Shown: piece after piece, positions 7,249 to 15,681 of the stretch | Numbering within the stretch: position 1 is the first letter of the stretch | Layout of the letters: each line of letters opens with the position of its first letter | Source of the DNA: Dokdonella_A sp039926425 | Lineage (GTDB): Bacteria; Pseudomonadota; Gammaproteobacteria; Xanthomonadales; Rhodanobacteraceae | DNA: 15,681 nucleotides | Assembly (NCBI RefSeq): GCF_039926425.1 | Contig: NZ_JBDSWZ010000172.1 | Location: forward strand, 1-15,681 | Direction: 5' to 3' | The notes under the pieces: model-generated | Seen by the model: the letters and a program-made list of their open reading frames with translations, nothing else | Databases searched by the model: none | Told to the model about the DNA's origin: nothing | Made by a program: the position numbers and the translations under genes

Positions 7249-8004
7249 CTACCGACCAGGTCGGATCTGATTGCGTTCCTGCTGCCGGTCCCACGCGCGC
7301 AGCTCGTCGCGCAGATGCGCGATTCGCTGGCGACCGAGTGCGTTGCGCCCTTCATCGAGCACCTGCGCGTCCAGCAGCTCGGCAAGTCGCTGCGCCGTCG
7401 GCAGCAGCATTTCCCATGCGTCGAGTGCCGGCAACGGGCCGGGAAGGGTCATGAACAAGGTGACGCCGGGTGTGCGAACGGTATCGAGCTGGCTCATGTC
7501 GAAGCTGCCCGGCTTGACCATGTTGGCCATGCTGAAGACCGGACCTTCGACGACCTTGCCAAGAACCGGCCGATGAAAGATGCCCATGTCGCCAAACTGC
7601 AGGCCGGCCTTTTCCGCCGCAACAACCACATCCGAACCGGCGAGGGTTTCGCCCGGACGCGCGGCGACATACAACGTGACGATCCGTTCGATCTGCCGGT
7701 CCGCAGGTCGCGTGCCGACGCTCGAACGCAGCGCAGGCCGAGTCAGCGACGCAGTCGCCTGCGGCATCGAATCGGTGCGATCCGACTCGGCGTGCATCGA
7801 TACCTGAAGCTCGCCCTGATCGGGGTTGACCGGCTCGATCGACTCTCCGAACGTCGGTTCGACCCGCCCGCCCCTTGCGCTTCGCCGAAAGGTTCTGCGC
7901 TCTCCCTGCCCCGGCCTCTTCGGGCCACCGAACAGGTAGATCAGTACCAGCACGATCATTCCGCCAATGACCAGCGGAATGCCGACGACAGGATTCCAGT
8001 CCAT
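7249..8004 (-). CDS. zipA: Cell division protein ZipA
   Basis: A 251-aa inner-membrane protein that tethers FtsZ to the membrane and stabilises the Z ring. The N-terminus has one membrane helix (about residues 7-26, GIPLVIGGMIVLVLIYLFGG), then a short variable linker (about 30-100). The FtsZ-binding ZipA domain follows (about 105-240), with the hallmarks GIFHR and FSMANMVKPGSFD. It is shorter than E. coli ZipA (328 aa), mostly in the linker. GAGGA lies 7 nt before ATG 8004. It follows smc after 49 nt on the same strand, as in many Gammaproteobacteria. The ligA gene that often comes next is absent, and the convergent tetR gene stands in its place. Confidence 0.93.
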   Translation of the reverse strand: MDWNPVVGIPLVIGGMIVLVLIYLFGGPKRPGQGERRTFRRSARGGRVEPTFGESIEPVNPDQGELQVSMHAESDRTDSMPQATASLTRPALRSSVGTRPADRQIERIVTLYVAARPGETLAGSDVVVAAEKAGLQFGDMGIFHRPVLGKVVEGPVFSMANMVKPGSFDMSQLDTVRTPGVTLFMTLPGPLPALDAWEMLLPTAQRLAELLDAQVLDEGRNALGRQRIAHLRDELRAWDRQQERNQIRPGR

Positions 8005-8053
8005 CAGGGTGTCCTCATGCTTCGAAAGATCGTCAACGGATTCGACAACGCGA

Positions 8054-11000
8054 TCAGGCCGCGCCGGCGAGCTTGGCGGCCTCTTCGAGGTCGACCTGCA
8101 CCAGCCGCGAAACGCCTGGCTCGCGCATGGTAACGCCGCACAACTGTCGGGCGGCCTCCATCGTCGACTTGTTGTGGGTGACGAAGATGAACTGCACGTG
8201 CTCGCTCATCTCGGTCACGAGGGACGAGAAGCGACCAACGTTGGCTTCGTCGAGTGGCGCGTCCACCTCGTCGAGCAGGCAGAACGGTGCAGGATTGAGT
8301 CGGAAGATCGCAAAGACGAGCGACACCGCAGTCAACGCCTTTTCTCCGCCCGACAGCAGGGAGATCGAACTGACCCGCTTGCCGGGCGGGCGCGCCATGA
8401 TCGTCACGCCGGTCGACAGGAGATCGTCGCCGGTCAGTTCGAGATGCGCATGCCCGCCGCCGAACAATCGAGGGAACAGTTCCTGCACACCCGTGTTGAC
8501 GCGATCGAACGTTTCCTTGAACCGCGCCCGCGTTTCCTTGTCGATCTTGCGGATCGCGCCTTCGAGCGTTTCAAGTGCAGTGGTGAGGTCCAGCAGCTGC
8601 GCATCGAGATAGGTCTTGCGCTGCGACTGCTCCTCGTATTCCTGGATTGCAGCGAGATTGACCGGTTCGAGTCGACGGATCTTGTGGTCGAGCTCGGCCA
8701 GCTCCGCCTGCCATTGCGCAGCATCCGCTTCACCGGGCAGGGTTTCAAGAATCGCCTGGACATCGAATCCCGCCTCGACAATGGCGAGTTGCAGCGCCTC
8801 GGCATGAAGTCGGTGCTCCTGCTCGCGCAGGCGCAGGGTTGCGACGTGTTCGCGATGCTCGTTCAGTGCATGCTCGAACCGGTGGCGTTCCTGTTCCAGC
8901 CTCCGCAGCTCGGTGTCCTGTTCCTGCAATGCCTGGCGCGCCTCGACCATCTTGCGGTCGACCACCAGGCGCTGGTTGAGATGAACCTGGCGCTCGCTCT
9001 CCAGTCCCGCCAGAGGGTCGGTTCCGGATGCCAGTCGTGTCGCGATCTCCTGCCGGCGCGTTTCAAGGTGCACAAGCTGGCCGTGCATGCGCTGCAGTGA
9101 CTGTTCGAGTGCCGCTGCCGCGGTACGGCGCGACTCGGTCGACAACGCGAGTTGATGCGCAGCATCGCGCGCTTCGCGCGAGTTCATCCGCGCTTCTTCG
9201 CGACCCTCGAGCAGACTGCGGCGCTCGGCATCGAGTGCATGGCGGCGCTGCTCGAGATCACCCATGTTTCCGACCGCGGACTCCAGGCGCCCGCGCGCCT
9301 CACGGGCGTTTGCGCGATCCGCGTCGAGCTTCGCGTTGACCTCTTCGAGCTCGCCGGCGACGCGCACGAGTCTTTCGTTGGCGCTGTCGATGCGTCCACG
9401 ATGGCTCTGCAACTGCCCCGCCAGTTCAGCGAGACGCCGGTGCGCCGTGTACAGCTCGCGTTGCGCGTCATCGCGCACGCGCTCCGCGTCGATCCGTGCG
9501 AGCTTGCCGCGATCGAGCGCGTCGGTTTTCGCAGCGATTTCCTGCTCCACGTCGCCGACGCGCGCGTTCAGTTCGCGGATCTCGCGTTCGCGAGCGATCA
9601 CGCCGACCTGCGCACCGGCCCCGCGTTGCACGCGCACGAATCCGGCTCCGATCCATTCGCCGTCCGGCGTCACGACTGACTCGCCCGCCGCTTGCGTGAT
9701 CGTCCGTGCAACGTCAAGCGACGCCACGACCTTGACGCGCGCCAGCAACGCGCGCGCCGCTGCGGGACCCTGGACATGCGCTGCGAGCGAATCCGCCGGC
9801 ACATGGGCCGGCGACGCATCCGCGCTCATCAACGCGATATCCGTACCCGTCAGCGTGCCGATCTCTCCGGTCAACGCGGGCGCGTCGTCCACCAGCACCG
9901 ATTCCAGCCATCCTTCCAGGACCGTCTCCACCGCGCGCTCCCAGCCGGCATCGACCTGAAGGATTTCGCCCAGTCGCTTGCTGTCGCCCAGACCGAGATT
10001 GTCCAACCACGCCTGCACTGCACCGCCGGCGTCGCCGAGCGCCGCGTGTTGCAGCGTCTCCAGCGATCCGAGTCGGCCGCGCATGGTTTCCAGCGTGCCT
10101 CGCGCATGGCTCAGCGCGGAATGCGTCGCGCGCTCGTGCTCCAGCGCAGACTCGGCAGCGGAGCGTCGTTCGTCGAGGACGTCGGTATGGGTCTCGACAT
10201 GCTCCCGGAGGGTGCCGTGTTCGACGTCGAGCGCCGCAAGGGCAGCCCCGAGTTCGTCGAGATTTGCCGCGGCGCGTTCCGACTCAAGTGCATCACGGCG
10301 CTGGTCGGACGCCAGGCATTGCTTGTCGAGATAATCCAGCCGCGTGCGTTCGACTTCGGCAGCCTGTCCCGCTTGCGAGGTGGACTGGGCGTGCTGATCC
10401 CACTGCACCTGCCATTCGGCCAGCTTCGTCTCGGCAAGGCGAAGGGCTTCGCCAGCATCCTCGTCGGCTTCGCGCAATGTCGCGAGCTGCGGCTCGGCGT
10501 CGGCCAGCAGTGTGCCGATTTCTTCGAAGCGCTGGCGATCGCTTTCGATGTGATCGGCCAGTTCCGCATGCGACCGCTCGGTTTCCTGGCGTGATCGTTC
10601 CAGTTGCTCCGCAAGCTCCTTGCCGTGCTGGATCTGTTGCTCCACGCGCGCGATCTCGGCGCCGACCTGATAGACCTCGCCCTGCACCGCGTTCATGTGC
10701 TCGGCGGCGACCGCATGGGTGTCGCGCCCGGCTTCCAGCGCAGCCTCGGTGTGCCGCTGCCCGGCAAGCTGTCGTTCAATCTCGAGCTCGGCCTTGCTCC
10801 GCGCACTGGAATGCCCATCGAGCTCGACCTGCGCCGCGCGCAGGGTCAGCGCCTTGACCTCGGCTTCCTTCTTCTTCTGTTCGTCCTTCAGCAATTGCCA
10901 ACGCTCGGCGGTCTTCGCCTGGCGCTTGAGGTGTTCGAGTTGTTTGTCGACTTCGTCGCGCACGTCGCGCACGCGATCGAGATTCTCGCGCGTCGCCTTG

Positions 11001-11551
11001 ATGCGGCTTTCGGTTTCCTTGCGGCGCTCCTTGTACTTGGAGATGCCGGCCGCTTCCTCCAGATGGCTGCGCAACTGCTCCGGATCAGCTTCGACGATCT
11101 GCGAAATCATCCCCTGTTCGATGATCGAGTAGCTCCGCGGACCGAGGCCGGTCCCAAGGAACAGGTCGGTAATGTCGCGTCGACGGCAGCGAACGCCGTT
11201 GAGGTGATACTGCGATTGGCCGTCGCGACTGACGATGCGTTTGACCGAAATTTCCGTGTAGCTGGCGAACTCGCCGACGATCAGACCATCGGAATTGTCG
11301 AACAGGAGTTCGACCATTGCACTGCCAACCGGCTTGCGGCTGCTCGAGCCGGAGAAGATCACATCGGTCAGCGAGTCGCCGCGCAGCCGGCTTGCGGCAC
11401 TCTCCCCCATCACCCAGCGGATTGCATCGATGATGTTGGATTTCCCGCAACCGTTCGGACCGACGACGCCGGTCATGTTGGTGGGGAGGTGCAGGGTCGT
11501 CGGATCGACGAAGGATTTGAATCCGGCGATCTTGATCGTGGTCAGACGCAT
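8054..11551 (-). CDS. smc: Chromosome condensin ATPase SMC
   Basis: A 1165-aa SMC protein that, as a dimer with ScpA and ScpB, loads on and organises chromosomal DNA. The N-terminal head has Walker A GPNGCGKS (31-38). Long coiled coils flank a hinge at roughly residues 500-650. The C-terminal head has signature LSGGEK (1066-1071), Walker B FCLLDEVD (1090-1097, catalytic E1095) and a D-loop near 1098-1104. All ATPase motifs are intact and the length is normal. I chose ATG 11551 because MRLTTIKIAGFKSF is the family start; an ATG at 11611 adds 20 residues that overlap bolA. The bolA stop TAA and the AAGG ribosome site of smc overlap, which suggests translational coupling. ScpA and ScpB are encoded divergently about 1.1 kb away. 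Confidence 0.97.
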   Translation of the reverse strand: MRLTTIKIAGFKSFVDPTTLHLPTNMTGVVGPNGCGKSNIIDAIRWVMGESAASRLRGDSLTDVIFSGSSSRKPVGSAMVELLFDNSDGLIVGEFASYTEISVKRIVSRDGQSQYHLNGVRCRRRDITDLFLGTGLGPRSYSIIEQGMISQIVEADPEQLRSHLEEAAGISKYKERRKETESRIKATRENLDRVRDVRDEVDKQLEHLKRQAKTAERWQLLKDEQKKKEAEVKALTLRAAQVELDGHSSARSKAELEIERQLAGQRHTEAALEAGRDTHAVAAEHMNAVQGEVYQVGAEIARVEQQIQHGKELAEQLERSRQETERSHAELADHIESDRQRFEEIGTLLADAEPQLATLREADEDAGEALRLAETKLAEWQVQWDQHAQSTSQAGQAAEVERTRLDYLDKQCLASDQRRDALESERAAANLDELGAALAALDVEHGTLREHVETHTDVLDERRSAAESALEHERATHSALSHARGTLETMRGRLGSLETLQHAALGDAGGAVQAWLDNLGLGDSKRLGEILQVDAGWERAVETVLEGWLESVLVDDAPALTGEIGTLTGTDIALMSADASPAHVPADSLAAHVQGPAAARALLARVKVVASLDVARTITQAAGESVVTPDGEWIGAGFVRVQRGAGAQVGVIAREREIRELNARVGDVEQEIAAKTDALDRGKLARIDAERVRDDAQRELYTAHRRLAELAGQLQSHRGRIDSANERLVRVAGELEEVNAKLDADRANAREARGRLESAVGNMGDLEQRRHALDAERRSLLEGREEARMNSREARDAAHQLALSTESRRTAAAALEQSLQRMHGQLVHLETRRQEIATRLASGTDPLAGLESERQVHLNQRLVVDRKMVEARQALQEQDTELRRLEQERHRFEHALNEHREHVATLRLREQEHRLHAEALQLAIVEAGFDVQAILETLPGEADAAQWQAELAELDHKIRRLEPVNLAAIQEYEEQSQRKTYLDAQLLDLTTALETLEGAIRKIDKETRARFKETFDRVNTGVQELFPRLFGGGHAHLELTGDDLLSTGVTIMARPPGKRVSSISLLSGGEKALTAVSLVFAIFRLNPAPFCLLDEVDAPLDEANVGRFSSLVTEMSEHVQFIFVTHNKSTMEAARQLCGVTMREPGVSRLVQVDLEEAAKLAGAA

Positions 11552-11564
11552 GCGAGCAAAAACC

Positions 11565-11828
11565 TTATCGGGATTCTTCGTCGGGAGCGCGCGCGTCGAT
11601 CGCGAGCGCATGGATGTCGGTCTGCATCAGATCGCCCAGCGCGGCATACACCGCACGATGCCGGGCGAGCGGCGCCTGCCCACGAAACGCCGCGCTGACG
11701 ATGGTCACGCGAAAATGACCCCGACCGTCCCGTGCACCCGCGTGACCGGCATGCTTGTGGCTTTCGTCCTCGACCTGCAGTGCGCTCGGCTCAAGGCTTG
11801 CTTCGAGCAGCGCCCGGATCGCACCCAT
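11565..11828 (-). CDS. BolA family protein
   Basis: An 87-aa small protein of the BolA family. BolA proteins work with monothiol glutaredoxins in iron-sulfur handling, and in E. coli BolA also affects cell shape and division genes. Visible motifs are DESHKHAGHAG (about residues 21-31), HFRVTIVSAAFRG (38-50), ARHRAVY with the invariant His (H57) and IHALAI (72-77). The usual ATG is at 11828-11826, 8 nt after the yciI stop. A TTG four codons upstream (11840-11838) overlaps that stop and has AAGGTG 5 nt before it, so it may be the true start. Its own stop overlaps the smc ribosome site. Which BolA subgroup it belongs to is not settled here. Confidence 0.88.
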   Translation of the reverse strand: MGAIRALLEASLEPSALQVEDESHKHAGHAGARDGRGHFRVTIVSAAFRGQAPLARHRAVYAALGDLMQTDIHALAIDARAPDEESR

Positions 11829-11836
11829 GCGGTCGA

Positions 11837-12136
11837 TCAAGGCAGCACCTTGCGAAACGGTTTCACGTCGACGTTGGCGTACACGCCCGCCGAGACATAG
11901 GGATCGGCGTCGGCCCACGTACGTGCCGCCAGCAGGTCCTCGAACTCCGCAACCACGAGACTGCCGGTGAACCCTGCCGGACCTGGATCCTCGGCGTCGA
12001 TCGCCGGAAACGGGCCGGCGAGAAGCAGTCGCCCCTCGTTGCGCAGGTCGTTCAGCCGTGCAAGGTGGGCGGGCCTTGCTTCCTGCCGACGCGCGAGGGA
12101 ATCGGGAGTGTCGTTACCGACGATTGCGTACCACAT
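11837..12136 (-). CDS. YciI-like protein
   Basis: A 99-aa protein of the YciI family, small ferredoxin-like alpha-beta barrels that form dimers; the cellular role is mostly unknown. It starts MWYAIVGNDTPDS and has the family's ARPAHLARLNDLRNEGRL segment with the conserved His (H24) and the WADADPYVSAGVY region (about 74-86), both typical of the putative active site. ATG 12136 has GAGGA 6 nt upstream. That ribosome site lies inside a perfect 10-bp palindrome, GAGGATCCTC (12138-12147), which could partly hide it in the transcript. It leads the yciI-bolA-smc-zipA run. Confidence 0.88.
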   Translation of the reverse strand: MWYAIVGNDTPDSLARRQEARPAHLARLNDLRNEGRLLLAGPFPAIDAEDPGPAGFTGSLVVAEFEDLLAARTWADADPYVSAGVYANVDVKPFRKVLP

Positions 12137-12643
12137 GGAGGATCCTCAGATGGCCGCGTATGGTAGCCCAAGCCGCACGATCCGATGCCCGCCACCCGCC
12201 AACGATCCTGCGACCATTTGCGCAATGGTGCGATTGCCCGTACCCTACTCGCAAATCGGGAACCCGCAGGATCCCCGCGCGAGACGCGGCGATGCAGCCA
12301 ACCTGCCGGCACTCTCGAATCGTTGGATGGGTTTTACCGACTTCCGGATCAGGGATCCGGGTGTCCTTCGTTGCAGGCGCCGTACCGGTCTGGATGCTCC
12401 GACCGAACGCCACGCCGCAACTTCCGAGTGGTTTGCAACGCTCTTTCGAAAGCGATTCGCGGGAACCCACGGCGTTCGTACCGGATCGGTGGTCGAGGCA
12501 TGGCTTGCCATGGAACTCGCGCCCGCACCGGAGTTCGCACCCACGATTCCATCGTGTACCGTTTTCGAAACGACCGCCGCAAGCCTCGACATGATCTGAC
12601 GCATGACCCACGCCGTGAGGCGCCCGCACACGGGAGTGAGGTC
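12137..12643. other. Gene-free, palindrome-rich divergent spacer (yciI / scpA)
   Basis: This is 507 bp between divergent operons with no credible coding frame. Open frames on both strands translate to Cys/Arg/His-rich strings with no family pattern. It is full of short perfect inverted repeats: ACCATT/AATGGT (12213-12229), CGGGAACCCG (12257-12266), CCGCG/CGCGG (12275-12289), CCGGATC/GATCCGG with a 3-nt loop (12344-12360), CTTTCGAAAG (12443-12452), CATGGC/GCCATG (12499-12512), CACGAT/ATCGTG (12542-12556) and TTTCGAAA (12563-12570). It must hold the promoters of both operons. Beyond a weak -10 for yciI (TACCAT, minus strand, 12165-12160) I see no clear one. A structured RNA or decayed gene is possible. 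Confidence 0.6.
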
Positions 12644-13504
12644 ATGGGATCCTTGATGAACCAGACCGCCGAACAGCCCACTCCAGACACCCCGGCCAGC
12701 GCCTTCGCGCCGCAACCGCAGCAGCAGGAAATCCCGCTGGCGGTCGTGCGCGGCCAGCCGTTGCTGCAGATGCCGCAGGATCTGTACATTCCGCCGGATG
12801 CGCTGGAAGTGATTCTGGAGGCGTTCGAGGGTCCGCTCGACCTGCTGCTTTACCTGATCCGCCGTCAGAACCTCGACATCCTCGATATCCCGGTGGCCGA
12901 GATCACCCGCCAGTACGTCGACTACATCGAGTTGATGCATGAGATGAAGCTGGAGCTCGCGGCCGAGTATCTGGTGATGGCCGCGATCCTCGCCGAGATC
13001 AAGTCGCGCCTGCTGTTGCCGCGCCCGCCAAGCGAGGAAGGGATCGAATCGGACCCGCGCGCGGAACTCGTGCGGCGACTGCAGGAGTACGAGCGCTTCA
13101 AGAAGGCCGCCGAGGACATCGATGCAATGCCGCGCCAGGAGCGCGATTTCGCGATGGCGCACGTCGCCGTCGAGGATCGCAACGTGGTGCGGCTGCCGCC
13201 GCCGGTCGAGCTGCGTGAATTGCTGCTGGCGCTGAAGGACGTGATGAAGCGGGCCGACCTCTATGGCCACCACGCCATTCAGCGGGAGGCGCTGAATGTG
13301 CGCAGCCGCATGAGCGACCTACTGCGTGCGCTGGGCGACGGCGGGTTCCATCGCTTCGAGAACCTGTTCGACCCGAGCGAAGGACGGCGCGGCATCGTCG
13401 TCACCTTCCTTGCCCTGCTCGAACTGGCGAAGGAACATCTCGTGGAGATCCTTCAGGAAGAAGCGCTCGCACCGATTTATCTCAAATCACTCGCCACCTT
13501 GTGA
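12644..13504 (+). CDS. scpA: Segregation and condensation protein A (kleisin)
   Basis: The 286-aa kleisin subunit that bridges the SMC heads and binds ScpB in the condensin complex. After a Gln/Pro-rich, probably disordered N-terminus (about residues 1-45) comes the conserved FEGPLDLLLYLIRRQNLDI (61-79) and PVAEITRQYVDY, then AAEYLVMAAILAEIKSRLLLPRP (106-128). The C-terminal winged helix (about 240-286) contains RRGIVVTFLALLELAKE, which contacts the SMC head. I chose ATG 12644 because GGAG lies 7 nt upstream. ATG 12656, four codons later, is the alternative. The open frame extends upstream to 12185 but that part does not look like protein. scpB follows after 79 nt. Confidence 0.95.
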   Translation: MGSLMNQTAEQPTPDTPASAFAPQPQQQEIPLAVVRGQPLLQMPQDLYIPPDALEVILEAFEGPLDLLLYLIRRQNLDILDIPVAEITRQYVDYIELMHEMKLELAAEYLVMAAILAEIKSRLLLPRPPSEEGIESDPRAELVRRLQEYERFKKAAEDIDAMPRQERDFAMAHVAVEDRNVVRLPPPVELRELLLALKDVMKRADLYGHHAIQREALNVRSRMSDLLRALGDGGFHRFENLFDPSEGRRGIVVTFLALLELAKEHLVEILQEEALAPIYLKSLATL

Positions 13505-13520
13505 TCCTGGAGACCGATCC

Positions 13521-13571
13521 ATGATGGCTCGATTCAGCACGCGATCTCCCATGACCGCATTGGTCCAATAA
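13521..13571 (+). CDS. Possible 16-codon leader ORF before scpB
   Basis: ATG 13521 opens a 16-residue frame (MMARFSTRSPMTALVQ) that ends in TAA at 13569-13571. It has a better ribosome site (GGAG at 13509-13512, 8 nt spacing) than scpB itself. It is in the same frame as scpB, whose ATG is 12 nt after the stop. It may deliver ribosomes to scpB by translational coupling, or be the remnant of a longer ScpB N-terminus. There is no evidence that the peptide itself has a function. Confidence 0.35.
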   Translation: MMARFSTRSPMTALVQ

Positions 13572-13583
13572 GCACTGGTTCTG

Positions 13584-14395
13584 ATGGAACGCAATCAACT
13601 CAAATGCATCATCGAGGCCGCGTTGCTCGCCTCGTCCCACCCGTTGACGCTGCCACAGATCTCCGGATTGTTCGACGAGCTCGAGATGCCGCCGCACGAC
13701 GATCTCGCGCGGGCGCTGAGCGATCTCCAGGACGACTGTGCGGAGCGAGGCATCGAACTGGTCGAAGTCGCGTCGGGATTCCGCTATCAGGTGCGCCAGG
13801 ACGTTCACGCGTTCATCTCGCGCCTGTGGAGCGAGCGGCCTTCGCGCTATTCGCGCGCGCTGCTCGAAACGCTCTCGCTGATCGCCTATCGCCAACCGAT
13901 CACTCGCGCGGAGATCGAGCAGATTCGCGGTGTCGCCGTCTCGACGAACATCGTTCGCACGCTCGAAGAACGCGAATGGGTCCGCGTGGTCGGTTACCGC
14001 GACCTGCCGGGAAAGCCCGCCCTGTTCGGCACCACCAAACAGTTCCTCGATTATTTCAACCTGAAGTCGCTGGACGAATTGCCATCATTGAGCGAGCTTC
14101 GCGATTTCGAGGAAGCCGATCCGCAGCTTGAATTCGACGCCGACCGCCGCGTGATCGCGGCGGCAGTCGGGCTGCCGGACGACGAAGAAGCGACCGAGGA
14201 GCTCGAAGAGCCCGACGATCCCATCGACGCATCGTCCATCGACGAAGGCGAGACGTCGAGAGTGCCGGCCGTGCACGAATCCGCCACCCCTGACCTTCCC
14301 CACGCCATCGTCGAAGACGATGAGCCCTCTTCCTCGCTTTCCGACGCCGGATCCACCGCTGGCGACGCCGAAAAAGACATTCCGGAATCCGCCGT

Positions 14396-14399
<4 letters not shown>
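13584..14399 (+). CDS. scpB: Segregation and condensation protein B
   Basis: A 271-aa subunit that dimerises and binds ScpA in the SMC condensin. Two winged-helix domains are visible: about residues 1-75 (IIEAALLASSHPLTLPQISGLF) and about 85-165, with the family hallmarks LETLSLIAYRQPITRAEIEQIRG (94-116) and GTTKQFLDYFNL. The last 90 or so residues form an acidic Asp/Glu/Ser-rich tail that is probably disordered. ATG 13584 puts the start at the family's usual place but has no good ribosome site, and a short in-frame leader with a good one lies just upstream. Its stop TGA overlaps the rluB ATG by four bases (ATGA), which indicates coupled translation. Confidence 0.95.

Positions 14400-15681
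<1,282 letters not shown>

Noticed and set aside
7967..9100. 377-codon open frame on the plus strand across zipA and smc
   Set aside because: Antisense to two well-recognised genes, with a translation that has no domain features.
9692..10594. 300-codon open frame on the plus strand inside smc
   Set aside because: Antisense to the coiled-coil part of smc. Its Arg/Leu-rich translation shows no family pattern, and it is explained by the high GC content and codon bias of smc.
12114..12629. 171-codon minus-strand frame in the yciI-scpA spacer
   Set aside because: Rich in Cys, Arg and His, overlaps the yciI start in another frame, and matches nothing I know; treated as non-coding.

Overview
The window is about 15.7 kb of dense, high-GC bacterial chromosome with housekeeping content. 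Three things point to a non-enteric gammaproteobacterium, probably near Xanthomonadales/Lysobacterales. It has ZipA, which is typical of Gammaproteobacteria. It has SMC-ScpAB condensin instead of MukBEF. It also has RluB with a long basic tail directly after scpB. The family-level placement is inference; no rRNA or species marker is present. I found no CRISPR array, insertion sequence, phage gene, tRNA or rRNA.

Layout. (1) Positions 1-1973, minus strand: serC followed by serA (cut by the left edge), the first two steps of serine synthesis from 3-phosphoglycerate. (2) 2166-2975, minus: a tail-anchored protein with two FHA domains that look degenerate. (3) 3113-4003, plus: two small polyhydroxyalkanoate (PHA) genes, a PHA-system protein and a PhaF-type phasin with a histone-like tail. 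They end at an inverted pair of REP-like hairpins (4036-4116). (4) 4182-6170, minus: a two-domain short-chain dehydrogenase fusion. It diverges from an acyl-CoA-binding protein gene and a TetR-family regulator gene (6310-7232, plus). The shared control region carries a promoter candidate and two inverted repeats, so this looks like a regulated acyl-CoA/lipid module. (5) 7249-12136, minus: yciI, bolA, smc and zipA, tightly packed in that order of transcription. (6) 12137-12643: a gene-free, palindrome-rich divergent spacer. (7) 12644 to the right edge, plus: scpA, scpB and rluB, with rluB cut by the edge.

How the genes work together. The most coherent theme is chromosome organisation and division. 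All three condensin subunits (SMC, ScpA, ScpB) lie within about 6.4 kb in two divergent operons, next to the FtsZ anchor ZipA and a BolA protein. The second theme is carbon storage and acyl-CoA handling (PHA genes, ACBP, SDR fusion, TetR).

I did not find a clearly new multi-gene system. The best leads are the ACBP/TetR/SDR-fusion module with its palindromic control region, the REP doublet, the structured yciI-scpA spacer, the 16-codon in-frame leader before scpB, and the altered FHA domains.
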